A stretch of DNA of 64,000 bases from Methanosarcina mazei S-6 (GCF_000970205.1 NZ_CP009512.1:1302001-1366000); one strand, 5' to 3'; counted from the stretch's first letter, positions 1 to 8,180 are shown. Program-made: numbers and translations. Notes: generated by a model not told the origin, from the sequence alone.

Positions 1-127
1 ATCTCAATAAAATACCTTAATAAAACTACAATAAAAATTTCCAATAAATATAAAAAGTCACAATAGAAAGAGACATTAAGTTTGCCTTTCCATATTCTAA
101 CAGGGCATAGTTAGAGGGGGTAAAAGT

Positions 128-397
128 CTGTTTTCGGAAACACTTGCAGATCTTGAAAATATCAGCAAAAAAGACCTTGATAAGGAAATTCTGAGAGCCG
201 CAATGATCGCAGAACTGGATGCTGTCAATCTCTATGAACAGATGGCAAACCTGACAAAAAACGAAGAAATACGTACTATCCTGCTTGATATTGCACGGGA
301 GGAAAAGATCCATGTCGCCATGTTTGAAACCGTACTCCTGCAGGCGGACAAAGAGTTTTTAAAGATTTATGCGGATTATGCACTTGCCAGAAAATAA
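128..397 (+). CDS. Ferritin-like (rubrerythrin-type) small protein, start codon abnormal
   Basis: About 89 residues that form a short four-helix ferritin-like domain. The visible pattern is an acidic helix with AELDAVNLYEQMA followed by AREEKIHV, the E..Y and EExxH signature of diiron ferritin-like proteins. It resembles the ferritin-like domain found fused to, or packaged with, archaeal encapsulins, where such domains oxidise and store iron. The reading frame is open from position 101, but the only in-frame ATG (203) would remove the first metal-binding helix. A strong ribosome binding site (GAGGGGG, 114-120) points to a start near 128, where the codon is CTG. Either CTG is used or an ATG was lost. 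The C-terminus is short compared with relatives and no encapsulin gene follows. Family assignment is fairly sure; functionality is not. Confidence 0.6.
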   Translation: MFSETLADLENISKKDLDKEILRAAMIAELDAVNLYEQMANLTKNEEIRTILLDIAREEKIHVAMFETVLLQADKEFLKIYADYALARK

Positions 398-661
398 AAG
401 AAGAATATTTCCCGGTTTTTGTGGTTAACTGGTATCCTTGAATGACCGCAGGTTACATCTCAAATCCTTTTATACATGCGTCACACTTCAATTCCTTTCA
501 TATACGCATCGCACTTCTCTTGAAACCGCCTGTGTGCAGACGATCGGAATGAAAGCATCAGCCGCTCCGGAGGGGCTGGATTCCGAAATTTACTGTCTTT
601 TTTCAAGCTTTGCCGCATAACCATTTATATCCTGCGCTGCCATATTTTCTATTGATCTCCC

Positions 662-1120
662 ATGCTTGAAGAATATGAGAAGAAAAGGGATTTTAATAAG
701 ACCTCCGAACCCCCTGCCAGAGGGGAAGAGAAGAATTCCGATAAGCCTGTTTTTGTGGTTCAGCGCCATGATGCGACCAATCTCCATTATGATTTTCGCC
801 TGGAAATGGACGGAGTCCTTAAGAGCTGGGCAGTTCCTAAAGAGCCTCCGAAAAGCCCGGGAACCAGGAGGCTCGCTATCGAGACTGAAGACCATCCACT
901 CGGATATGCAGACTTTGAAGGGGAAATTCCAGAAGGACAGTACGGAGCCGGCAGAGTTGAGATCTGGGACAGGGGTACTTTTGAACTTCTAAAACGCAAC
1001 GAGAAAGAGATTATTATAACGCTTCACGGGGAAGAACTTGAAGGAGATTACGTACTGATAAAAACAAAGTACGGAAAAGAGGATAAAGGGTGGCTATTTT
1101 TTAAGAAAAAAACCGGTTAA
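662..1120 (+). CDS. Stand-alone DNA 3'-phosphoesterase (LigD PE domain)
   Basis: 152 residues, the size of archaeal single-domain 3'-phosphoesterases. In bacteria this domain is the N-terminal part of LigD; it removes 3'-phosphates and 3'-terminal ribonucleotides so that broken ends can be ligated. The metal and phosphate ligands known for the family are all visible: H36 (VVQRHDA), D44 and R46 (LHYDFRLE), E76 and H78 (ETEDHPL), and the PEGxYGAG loop. No ligase, polymerase or Ku gene is adjacent, so it probably acts as a separate end-cleaning enzyme. Start ATG at 662. Upstream bases 398-661 hold no gene I can support. Confidence 0.93.
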   Translation: MLEEYEKKRDFNKTSEPPARGEEKNSDKPVFVVQRHDATNLHYDFRLEMDGVLKSWAVPKEPPKSPGTRRLAIETEDHPLGYADFEGEIPEGQYGAGRVEIWDRGTFELLKRNEKEIIITLHGEELEGDYVLIKTKYGKEDKGWLFFKKKTG

Positions 1121-1539
1121 GCCATTGAATAGCTTATTCCAAGGCGTGAAGTCCCTTCCTCGCCTTCATCAAAACTCAGGGAGGAGAAGTTCACGCATTT
1201 AATAATTTAAACGATTGCGAAGTTAAGCGATCGAGACATTATTCCTTGAGAAATTAATGCAGGAAATACTCTTAACCAGGGTAAACCGACAAAGTTATTG
1301 AAGGTAAAAGGAAAAGGTGTTAGAGGAATAATCAGTAAAATGAGATAATCGGTAAAAAATGCTGGATAAAAAAGATTACCGGTAAAAAGTACTGGATAAA
1401 AGAGATAACTGGTAAGAAGTACTGGATAAATGGATGATTTCCAAAATACAGAAGGATAACAGGCAAGAGAAGAGGGGCTTCGTCGGCTGTTTTTCGGCTC
1501 AAAACTCTGGCTCTTGATCTCTGGCAAAGGAGTGATCAG
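1121..1539. other. Non-coding spacer with a tandem repeat
   Basis: No gene is supported. The first part has a possible inverted repeat just after the phosphoesterase gene; bases 1344-1433 are a 30-bp tandem repeat (separate entry). The final 30 bases carry the ribosome binding site of the next gene (AAAGGAG near 1526). Confidence 0.6.
1344..1433. repeat. Tandem repeat, 3 x 30 bp
   Basis: Three adjacent 30-bp units start at 1344, 1374 and 1404. Each contains a GGTAA(A/G)AA core followed by CTGGATAAA. The copies differ at a few positions. They are non-coding; open frames across them are by-products of the repeat. Confidence 0.8.
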
Positions 1540-1911
1540 ATGGGGAAGGCTACGGAAGAAAAGGTAAAAATAAAGATTATTGAGACTGCAGGAATTAACT
1601 GCTGTGTTGCAGCCTGCGACGGGCAGAAAGTGCACGATAAAATTGCAGATGCTTTCCGCAAAAACAGGATTGTTGAGCTTTCTTTTGCAGAAACCAATGA
1701 ACTTACTCCTGCCTTCTTAAATTCGGCTGTGGGGCAGCTTTATGGGACCTTCCAGGCTGAGATCATTGAAAAAAGCCTTTCTTTTACTGACCTTGACCAC
1801 GAAGATGAGATCGTCCTTAAGAGGGTAATGGAGCGGGCAAAAGTCTATTTTGAACATGCATATTCCTGCAGGAAAGCACTCAGGGATGTGATCGGGGGCG
1901 AAGATGCCTAA
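1540..1911 (+). CDS. STAS-like DUF4325 protein
   Basis: 123 residues. The central segment, RIVELSFAETNELTPAFLNSAVGQLYG, matches the DUF4325 (STAS-like) family, whose members often sit beside HTH or toxin-like genes. The stop overlaps the start of the downstream PIN gene by 8 bp, so the two are co-translated. In this context it is most likely the antitoxin or regulatory partner of the PIN ribonuclease, which is inference from arrangement. An RBS (AAAGGAG) lies about 10 bases before the ATG. Confidence 0.75.
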   Translation: MGKATEEKVKIKIIETAGINCCVAACDGQKVHDKIADAFRKNRIVELSFAETNELTPAFLNSAVGQLYGTFQAEIIEKSLSFTDLDHEDEIVLKRVMERAKVYFEHAYSCRKALRDVIGGEDA

Positions 1912-2527
1912 GAGTGTCCACCGCGCAACGGTCTATCCTGTAAGGCGCAGTGCGAGGCTCCGCCCCGGTAAAACCCTGCCTGTAAAACCAGGTCCTGCTC
2001 CTATCCATTCAATAGAGACCTATGACTTTCCTGAAGAAAGGAGTTATTTCTTTGATACTAATATCTGGCTCTATATCTACGGTCCTATAGGCTGGCCTGA
2101 CCAGAAGTCGGCTGTCTATTCCAGGGCTCTAAGGGAAATCAGGAATTCAAACGGCACGATTTATATTAACTGCATGATTATCTCGGAGTTCATCAATGCC
2201 TTTTCGAGAATTGAGTTCAAACAGCAGACCACTCACTCAAGGTATAAGGATTTCAGGAACTCCATCGGCTTCCGCCCGGTTGCCGAAGATATCGCCTCAA
2301 ACGTGAAAAAGATCCTCAGAAATACTCTCGCCTGTGATAATGATTTAAAAGTAATAGACCTGCCTGAAATTATGAGCTTTTTCGAGCAGGGGAAATATGA
2401 TTTTAATGACCTCGTTTTTGCAGAGATCTGCCGTTCAGGGGAAATGGTTTTTGTAACACATGATAAGGATTTCAGCGAACTTGGGGTCGAGATTTTGACT
2501 GCAAATGAAAAGCTGCTGCGAAGGTGA
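1904..2527 (+). CDS. PIN-domain ribonuclease, probable toxin
   Basis: 207 residues. After a basic, proline-rich N-terminal extension of about 45 residues comes a PIN fold: FFDTNIWLY with first acidic residue D51, a central acidic helix near IISEFINAF, and the C-terminal acidic pair in YDFNDLVFAEI and VFVTHDKDFSELG. PIN domains are Mg-dependent endoribonucleases, typically toxins that cleave tRNA, rRNA or mRNA. The gene overlaps the DUF4325 gene by 8 bp, a toxin-antitoxin-like arrangement. The target RNA cannot be read from sequence. All expected acidic positions appear to be present. Confidence 0.85.
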   Translation: MPKSVHRATVYPVRRSARLRPGKTLPVKPGPAPIHSIETYDFPEERSYFFDTNIWLYIYGPIGWPDQKSAVYSRALREIRNSNGTIYINCMIISEFINAFSRIEFKQQTTHSRYKDFRNSIGFRPVAEDIASNVKKILRNTLACDNDLKVIDLPEIMSFFEQGKYDFNDLVFAEICRSGEMVFVTHDKDFSELGVEILTANEKLLRR

Positions 2528-2591
2528 GCAGGAAATCAGGCTTTTTGGCGACTTTTTCGGTTTGGCTTGAAGGGTAAGGAGAGTAGATTCC

Positions 2592-2762
2592 TCATTTTTC
2601 TTTTTCAGCTTCAGCCTCAAGGTACAGTTCAATTGCTTCTTTTATTCTCCTGTTTAACTCGTCGAGTGTTTCTGCCTGCGTATGACATCCCGGAAGTTCA
2701 GGTACAGAAGCTACGTAAATTCCATCTTCGTCCTGTTCGATAACAACAGTAAATTCTCTCAC
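2592..2762 (-). CDS. HicB-like antitoxin, short, GTG start
   Basis: A 56-residue protein read from GTG at 2762 to TGA at 2592. It begins VREFTVVIEQDEDGIYVASV and contains PELPGCHTQAETLDEL followed by an amphipathic helix rich in Glu and Lys. This is the HicB-type partial RNase H fold, the antitoxin half of HicAB. No HicA gene with its double-stranded-RNA-binding fold is adjacent. The codon run just upstream (DLYLKDEASQ, ending in a TGA that overlaps the GTG) may be the tail of a lost partner. It is an orphan with moderately high family confidence. Confidence 0.75.
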   Translation of the reverse strand: MREFTVVIEQDEDGIYVASVPELPGCHTQAETLDELNRRIKEAIELYLEAEAEKEK

Positions 2763-3125
2763 TGACTGGCCTCGTCTTTCAGATACAAATCATATTCCAA
2801 TGATTTGATTTATAGCTGTGTTTACTTCTTCGTTTATTCTTTGCAGGTCTGCTTTCCGGAAGAGGATCTAAAATTCATAAATTAATCACAATATGTTCGT
2901 GCTTATTCAAGCATGTTCATCACATATTCATTACATGTTCATTCTGGTAGGTTTGGAGTGTTTGTCCCCTTTATGTCCCCGGAAGTGTGCCTAATTTGCT
3001 GTAAATTTGAAGTCAAGTTTTTGTGTATTATGGGAAAATTGATCTCCCGATATGCAATTTTCTACCAAATAACTTCTGAGATTTGTGATTTTACAGAACT
3101 TATGTTACACTGTCCTTTGTCCCAT
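2763..3125. other. AT-rich spacer
   Basis: No gene is supported. Between 2890 and 2945 there are imperfect direct repeats of the type TTCATCACATATTCATTACA. They could be promoter DNA for flanking genes or decayed sequence. Confidence 0.4.
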
Positions 3126-3800
3126 TTACAAAGTATTTTCTTTTTCAACTGTAGTCCCCGATAGAATATATGCTGTTCCTTTTCCTGTAGTGCCAATTTG
3201 TTCAAATATTTTTAAAGAAACTAGTTCTGCAAGGTCTCTTGAAGCCGTTCTCTTAGTTATATTGGATATTTCCTGATATTCTTTATTGGTAATCTTTCCC
3301 TTCTCTTTTACATAGAACACAGCCTTAATTTGCCTTTCATTTAGCCCAAGCCCTTTAAGATAGTCTTCGTTAAAAATTCCTTTCCTGAATATTACGCGGA
3401 AACCCTGATACTCTTCAAAAACAGGCTCAGGAACATCTGCTCCCTTACAGTAATTTATTATCTTTTCAATGCCGCTGCCCCACTGTTCAATTATTTTGGT
3501 ATCAAAAAAGACTTCTGCTATTCCTTTGTTCCTCAATTTCGAAGCATGAGGCTTGAAAAGCTCTTACAGTGTAAGCCCAGGAGGTAATCCACCCGGACTC
3601 CAGACTATCAGTTCGTTGTCATAAATCCGGATTTCGATTTGGGACATAATTGTGTAATCCCTGTGGCAGACTGCATTTACAACCGCCTCCCTGACTGCTT
3701 CTAATGGGTAGTCCCAGACCTCTTCCCTTTCGGGCCTGCCGGTCATAACAAATGAGGGTCTAAAGTGAAGTGGAACATGAGATAAAATATTTTCATGCAC
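3126..3800 (-). pseudogene. AlbA_2/RecG-like regulator, truncated and with in-frame TAA
   Basis: The C-terminal half of an AlbA_2-type (RecG-like, divergent ATP-binding) regulator. The part from 3800 shows PLEAVREAVVNAVCHRDYT and SPGGLPPGLTL, then TAA (3566-3564). The same frame resumes as ELFKPHASKLRNKGIAEVFFDTKIIEQWGSGI and ends in a winged-helix segment (KGKITNKEYQEI). Because both pieces are in the same frame, the break is a nonsense mutation, not a frameshift. The N-terminal AlbA_2 domain of about 200 residues is absent upstream. An intact relative lies at 8698-10062. Almost certainly non-functional as a full protein. Confidence 0.85.
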
Positions 3801-3835
3801 ACTATTAAAAAAAGAGTGTTTTAGGTATAAGTTGA

Positions 3836-3994
3836 TTAGCTTTTTAAGAAGTCCATTACTTCCTTCTCGGACTTTCTATATCGAGAGACAGGAGGTTTGG
3901 ATTTTTCATTTTTTTCAAATAAGGAATGTAACTTATTAATGGCAACAGGGTCTGATATATGTAAAGAGTTCTGTTCCAGATATCTTGAAGCCAT
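3836..3994 (-). CDS. Small hypothetical protein
   Basis: A 52-codon frame from ATG at 3994. The product begins MASRYLEQNS, contains a basic stretch (NEKSKPPVSRYRKSEK) and ends EVMDFLKS. The basic-then-helical layout resembles small antitoxin-type regulators, but I do not recognise a family. The ribosome binding site is weak. It lies immediately upstream of the AlbA_2 remnant on the same strand. Confidence 0.35.
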   Translation of the reverse strand: MASRYLEQNSLHISDPVAINKLHSLFEKNEKSKPPVSRYRKSEKEVMDFLKS

Positions 3995-4146
3995 ATTAAC
4001 CAATCCATTTAATTTTGTGCTTATTACTTTTGAGTGTGTTAATTATACTCGCTTCCAAACAACGTTTTTAGTATAATTGTCCGGTCTATATCCTTCTCAC
4101 TACACTATAGTATAGTTATAAATCCATATTAATTTATCTTATCCAA

Positions 4147-5133
4147 TCACTCAGTATTTAAATATTTAACTAATTGAATCCTTTCTACTTCATCCTCTTG
4201 AACTTCGGACTGTAATTCTATGAAGCCATTATTTTTGTAAAAACGCACAATGTAGTCAGCTTCTTTATTTGCTTCGAGCCAGACTATGTTTCCTCCCAGC
4301 ATTTCCATACATTCATAAACAATATTGACAGCTTCATCGAGCAGGTATTTTCCTTTAAAATTATATTTAAACATGTCATTTTTGCCTAACTGGGCAATGA
4401 AATAAGAGGGGATGCCATCCTGGTCCCTTAACAGATTCATATCCTTTTTTTGCTTTCGGGTTAATTTGTCCTGATTTACAGTCAATATTTTCAAAGCCAG
4501 AGCAAAGAACCCAAGAATATAGAAGTTTTCATCATTACTGTTTTTTCTATCAAGTATGAGATAAGACCTGCAAATTGATCTGTCATCAAATATTTCCATT
4601 TTATTTCGGATAAAATCCTGTATATCGGAGTCTTTTGAACAAAAGAAACTGTTTAATGTTTTTTTCGCTTTTTCTTCGTCGCTGTATTGTATGAATTTAT
4701 TATAAGGGACAACAATCGGGTCGAGTTCTAAGTCAAAAGAGACAAAATAGTCCTTTATGCTTATAAGATAATCAATATCCTCCAGCTGGCCCTTTTCAGG
4801 TGGATATTTACTTAAAAAGTCCTTTCCTTTTGAGCTGATTGAAATAAACCCTTCAGGATCTGATTGAATAAATCGAATCAATTTCAGGTACTTAAAAACC
4901 CAGTAGATTTCATTTTTAAACTCAAGGATTTTTGGCTTTAAATTTTCTTGATGAAAATCGTTTATTATCTTGAAGTCATCAATAAGTGTCTTCTAAAGAT
5001 CAGAATAAGTACATTTTTCACATCGGTAGAGGTACTTGACTGCCTGACTAAGAACATTTTCAAAACAAGGCAGATTTGTTTTCTCACCCAAAGATATCAG
5101 ATCCTGAAAAATAATGACTTCAGGTATACTGTA
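4147..5133 (-). pseudogene. GNAT-like protein, reading frame interrupted by an in-frame UAG
   Basis: The clear coding part (4147-4881) ends in a GNAT-like acetyltransferase segment: ENFYILGFFALALKIL, then YFIAQLG, then GGNIVWLEANKEADYIVRFY before NNGF. The same frame stays open and coding-like upstream (FKIINDFHQENLKPKILEFK, then EIYWVFKYLKLI) as far as a single TAG at 4995-4993, and beyond it (CFENVLSQAVKYLYRCEKC) to a TAA at 5136-5134. No normal start codon precedes this block. Methanosarcina can decode UAG as pyrrolysine, but the missing N-terminus makes gene decay the simpler reading. Confidence 0.6.
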
Positions 5134-5194
5134 TTAATTCTTATTATATTTTCCCTGCAAGTTTCTCAATGGTTGATAGTAATTCTACCAAATA

Positions 5195-5480
5195 TATCAC
5201 TTTTTTATTATATTTCCAGCACGCACTGCTCCTTTTTCCTTCACCTACCTTTTATTAGTTTTCAGTCCTGCACCAAACTAACCCTCTACAAAATCTCCAA
5301 ACCATGAAATCTTCAAACCGGGCCCTGGGATGGAAAAATTCTTGATAGGACCGGGAATAAGTGGGGCGCCTTATTAATTATATTCAGGAGGGGGTTCTGT
5401 AGTTTACTGAATATTTCTGTTGAGAAACTGGGTGATATGAGGGAGGTCTTGATGCGCTTTCAGGGATCAGGGGGTTTGAG
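5195..5480. repeat. Dispersed repeat copy A
   Basis: An AT-rich block (TTATTATATTTCCAGC...CTGCTCC...TTCACCTACC...TTTTATTAG...CTGCACCAAAC) that recurs with divergence at about 6902-6985, 8066-8180 and 10085-10400. Copies A and D remain similar for about 280 bp, including a shared downstream stretch around GGAGG. It fills the gap before the YhcG gene. Origin unknown; possibly decayed mobile or duplicated gene-end DNA. Confidence 0.6.
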
Positions 5481-5568
5481 GATGCAGGAGAGGAGAATTT
5501 AGCGGTATTTTCTTACTTTGGTTTTAGTGGAAGATTATATTTTGATTGAAATGGAGAAACTCGCTTCT

Positions 5569-6588
5569 TTACTTTATTTCCTCCAAAAGTTTCGAAATTT
5601 CTTCAGGAGAGGGTAATTTTCCTTTGAGTTTTTCTGGCAGTGTAGAAACAATTTTGTACTCAGCAACACCAATGGGCTTGTTTGATTCGCGAAGAGCATA
5701 TTCTACAATGGTTTTGTTTCTGGATTTGCATAGGATGATGCCGATAGAGGGATTTTCGTGGGGCTGCTTTACGAAATCGTCTAGCTGGGCCAGATAAAAC
5801 TGCATTTTTCCTATGTATTCTGGGAGGAATTTGCCAATTTTAAGTTCTACTGCGATGAGGCAGTTTATAGCCCGGTGGAAGAGAAGAAGATCGATGAAGT
5901 ATTCTTCATCTTCTACCTGAATGCGGTACTGACTGCCTATGAAGGTAAACATTCCACCCATTTCCCGGAGGAAAGCTTCCAGTTTTAAGAGAATTTCCTT
6001 TTCGAGTTCCTTTTCTGAGTGGAGATCTCCGAGTTCGAGGAAATCGAAAGTATATTCATCCTTAATTGCGAGTTTTGCCTTAGATTGAATTTCTGCCGGG
6101 AGGGTTGTTTCAAAATTCGTCTGGTTGAGCAGGGTCTTTTTGTAAGTATCGTTTTCAATCTGAACTATCAGAATATTTTTAGTCCACCCGAATTTCCGGG
6201 TTGTACGAAGATAAAATTCGCGTTCAAGGTCATCTTTACACTTTTCCATAATTGCTATATTGTGAGTCCATCCGATTTCTCGCACCAATGGTGCGAGTTT
6301 TTGATTGTCGGCATATGTGAGATAAAACATCCTCATGCGCCAGATATTTGAGGCAGAAAAACCCCTTACTCTAGGGAACTCCTCCTGGAGGTCTCTTGAA
6401 AGCTGGTCGACAACGGACTTGCCCCATGTCTCACTTTTTTGCCTTTCAACAATCAACTTTCCAATATCCCAGTAAACTGAGATCAATTCCCTATTTACTG
6501 CCTTTAAAGCCTCGTACTGGCCTTTAAGTATTCGATTTTTGATTTCTCCAAACAGAGTCTTATATTCAGAAGTTTCAATACCTTTCAT
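5569..6588 (-). CDS. YhcG-type PD-(D/E)XK nuclease (DUF1016)
   Basis: 339 residues, full length for the family. The N-terminal DUF1016_N half (residues about 10-150) contains YWDIGKLIVE, WGKSVVDQLSRDL, GFSASNIWRMRMFY and GWTHNIAIMEKC, a helical putative DNA-binding region. The C-terminal half is a PD-(D/E)XK nuclease: GSQYRI, then FIDLLLFHR with the catalytic Asp, then AVELKIG with the ExK pair. The family is common in defence islands and beside restriction-modification genes, though its role is not settled. It is monocistronic here. A perfect palindrome inside the gene (6279-6297) recurs about 110 bp upstream of the start. Decayed DUF1016-like sequence also lies near 8428-8609. Confidence 0.88.
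   Translation of the reverse strand: MKGIETSEYKTLFGEIKNRILKGQYEALKAVNRELISVYWDIGKLIVERQKSETWGKSVVDQLSRDLQEEFPRVRGFSASNIWRMRMFYLTYADNQKLAPLVREIGWTHNIAIMEKCKDDLEREFYLRTTRKFGWTKNILIVQIENDTYKKTLLNQTNFETTLPAEIQSKAKLAIKDEYTFDFLELGDLHSEKELEKEILLKLEAFLREMGGMFTFIGSQYRIQVEDEEYFIDLLLFHRAINCLIAVELKIGKFLPEYIGKMQFYLAQLDDFVKQPHENPSIGIILCKSRNKTIVEYALRESNKPIGVAEYKIVSTLPEKLKGKLPSPEEISKLLEEIK
6279..6297. repeat. 19-bp palindrome inside the YhcG gene
   Basis: CTCGCACCAATGGTGCGAG: a 9-bp perfect inverted repeat around a central A. It encodes the APLVREI part of the YhcG protein. The same palindrome with central T lies at 6701-6719. Confidence 0.85.
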
Positions 6589-6700
6589 ATAGTCATCCCG
6601 GAAAGCGCTCTCAAAAAGAACTCCAGTTTTCTATTTTTACATGTATACCCAGCCTTAAATATTCTTTACGCATAATTTTCATTAATTTCGTAGCAAATTT

Positions 6701-6719
6701 CTCGCACCATTGGTGCGAG
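6701..6719. repeat. 19-bp palindrome upstream of the YhcG gene
   Basis: CTCGCACCATTGGTGCGAG, the same 9-bp arms as at 6279-6297. It lies about 110 bp upstream of the YhcG start. Read on the minus strand, this stretch gives NLAPMVREI, so it may be a leftover of another DUF1016 gene; it could also serve as an operator. A degraded relative is at about 8561-8580. Confidence 0.7.
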
Positions 6720-6901
6720 ATTTTAAAAGTTCACATTTCCGGTTTCTGTGATTCTAATTTTAACTTACTCAGGTAACGTTTTTGCGACTAAAAAAACACG
6801 TGTTAGGATATTTCTTGCCTGAGTTTGGGATATGTGAATTAGAGGAAAATTAATTCATAAACAGTTTACGCTAACTCATAATCTAATAAAAGTCAGAACC
6901 G

Positions 6902-6985
6902 TCAGAATATTTCTGTAAAAATATATTTCCGGTGCCTGCTGCTTCCCTCTCTCCCAACCTGGTTTTTATTTACAGCGCTAAACAG
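6902..6985. repeat. Dispersed repeat copy B
   Basis: Begins ATATTTCTGTAAAAATATAT and continues with CCTGCTGCTTCCCTCTC. This start is nearly identical to the copy at 8066-8180 and is a shorter version of copies A and D. Confidence 0.6.
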
Positions 6986-7057
6986 GGAATAAAAACGTAG
7001 AACGGGAAATTTTCAGAGGCAGGGTATATTAAATATCAAAATTACCAGTTATTCTTT

Positions 7058-7264
7058 ATGCAGTTCACAATTAAACTTGAAGAATCTGAGGAAGGAGGCT
7101 ATACCGCCCGGTGCCTCGAAATTCCTGCCGCTATCAGCGAAGGAGATACAGAAGAGGAGGCACTTGAAAACATTAAGGAAGCTATCCAGCTTGTCCTGGA
7201 AGTAACAGGAGAACAGGCTCAGGTACTGGGAGAAATCGCTATAGTGGAGGTTTCAGTTAACTAA
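7058..7264 (+). CDS. HicB-family antitoxin, orphan
   Basis: 68 residues: MQFTIKLEESEEGGYTARCL, EIPAAISEGDTEEEALENI, then an amphipathic helix (KEAIQLVLEV) and a short C-terminal beta segment. This is the HicB partial RNase H fold, which neutralises and autoregulates HicA ribonuclease toxins. No HicA gene lies on either side. Such orphan HicB-like proteins are common in methanogens, so a free regulatory role is possible. Confidence 0.85.
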   Translation: MQFTIKLEESEEGGYTARCLEIPAAISEGDTEEEALENIKEAIQLVLEVTGEQAQVLGEIAIVEVSVN

Positions 7265-7291
7265 ATTGCCTTCGACTTCCGGAAAAATAAA

Positions 7292-7663
7292 TTAACAGTT
7301 AAGCTCGATCCCCTGCGTGCTTATTGGAAGGTTTATGCTGTTCAGCCCGAGAGCATCAAGGCCTTTGTCAACCAGTTTATTTCTCTTATTGACGCTCATT
7401 TTCATTGTCAGCCTGATATTTTCTTCGCTAACTTCTATGCGAGCTTCAAAGTATTTTATGTTCCTCAAGTCCTCTTTTGCAAGGTTGAACCTGTTTGAAG
7501 CATCAAGGATCTCGATAGCCATGATCTGGTCATCTTCGCCAATATCAAGGATTATTCCGTCCAGATCTATGGAAGACCTGTACTTCTTGTTGCTTCCGTA
7601 AAAGAAAATGCTATCATTTTCGAAATCGTAATCGTACTTAGTTACCAGGGATTCTTGCCTCAT
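7292..7663 (-). CDS. DUF2283 protein, probable partner of the upstream toxin-like gene
   Basis: Read from ATG at 7663 because a strong ribosome binding site (GAGGAGGCGG) precedes it; a longer frame from 7693 would ignore that site. The product (123 residues) begins MRQESLVTKYDYDFENDSIFF and has the DUF2283 core DLDGIILDIGEDDQIMAIEILDAS, where the DFENDSI and DDQIMAIEI strands are typical. A C-terminal extension of about 50 residues follows. It overlaps the end of the upstream DUF4258-like gene by 26 bp. DUF2283 genes are often paired with DUF4258 genes, an arrangement suggesting a toxin-antitoxin pair. Confidence 0.82.
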   Translation of the reverse strand: MRQESLVTKYDYDFENDSIFFYGSNKKYRSSIDLDGIILDIGEDDQIMAIEILDASNRFNLAKEDLRNIKYFEARIEVSEENIRLTMKMSVNKRNKLVDKGLDALGLNSINLPISTQGIELNC

Positions 7664-7976
7664 CCGGCCGCCTCCTCTTTTTTGCATCTTCAAGGAAACA
7701 GGTCACAAGGTTAAGTATTGTTGGATTTGTGCTCTTAATACTTACTATGACGATAAGGTCATAACTCTCGTTTCTTTCGTAATAGAGTTTGAACTTTTCT
7801 TGCTCCTGTTTAAGGATACCAACAGGCTGTTCTTTAAGGATTATGTTGTATATTTCATTTAAGTCTGGATGTATTTCACTTTTACGTTCCCGAATTCTTT
7901 CTTGAAAATGATATGTAGCACGTAGATTATCTATTTCAATTTCAGATAAACAATTTAATAAAGTGACTACATCCAT
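7638..7976 (-). CDS. DUF4258-like protein, probable RelE-fold toxin
   Basis: 112 residues. Visible pattern: YHFQERIRERKSEI near the start, EIYNIILKEQPVGIL in the middle, and KFKLYYERNESYDLIVIVSI followed by TILNLVTCF. This helix-strand layout, with a basic helix and a strand ending in a conserved V-T, fits the DUF4258 group (RelE/BrnT-like). It is translated with the downstream DUF2283 gene, which starts within its last codons. The toxin role is inferred from the pairing. Confidence 0.72.
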   Translation of the reverse strand: MDVVTLLNCLSEIEIDNLRATYHFQERIRERKSEIHPDLNEIYNIILKEQPVGILKQEQEKFKLYYERNESYDLIVIVSIKSTNPTILNLVTCFLEDAKKRRRPDEARIPGN

Positions 7977-8065
7977 CCAGTGACCTCACGGTTGCTTTAA
8001 AATTTAAGATGTTGTCTTATTCTATTTATAGTCTTAGATTTCTTTTGTCGAAGGTAGGTAACATA

Positions 8066-8180
8066 TTATTTCTGTAAAAATATATTTCCCGAGCCTGCTG
8101 CTCCCCTCTCCCCTCACTGCCGTTTTTTAGTTTTTGATCCTGCACCAAATCGGTCTAAGACAAAATTCCTAAATCATGAA
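8066..8180. repeat. Dispersed repeat copy C
   Basis: Shares TATTTCTGTAAAAATATATT with copy B and the downstream part (GCTGCTCCCCTCTCCCCTC, then GATCCTGCACCAAAT) with copies A and D. The region 7977-8177 otherwise holds only the promoter side of the DUF4258-like gene. Confidence 0.6.

Larger units (their letters stand above)
6589..7057. other. Spacer with palindrome and dispersed repeat
   Basis: Apart from the palindrome (6701-6719) and repeat copy B (6902-6985), no gene is supported. The last bases before 7058 (GAGGCAGGG, 7015-7023) are not well placed as a ribosome binding site. Confidence 0.5.
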
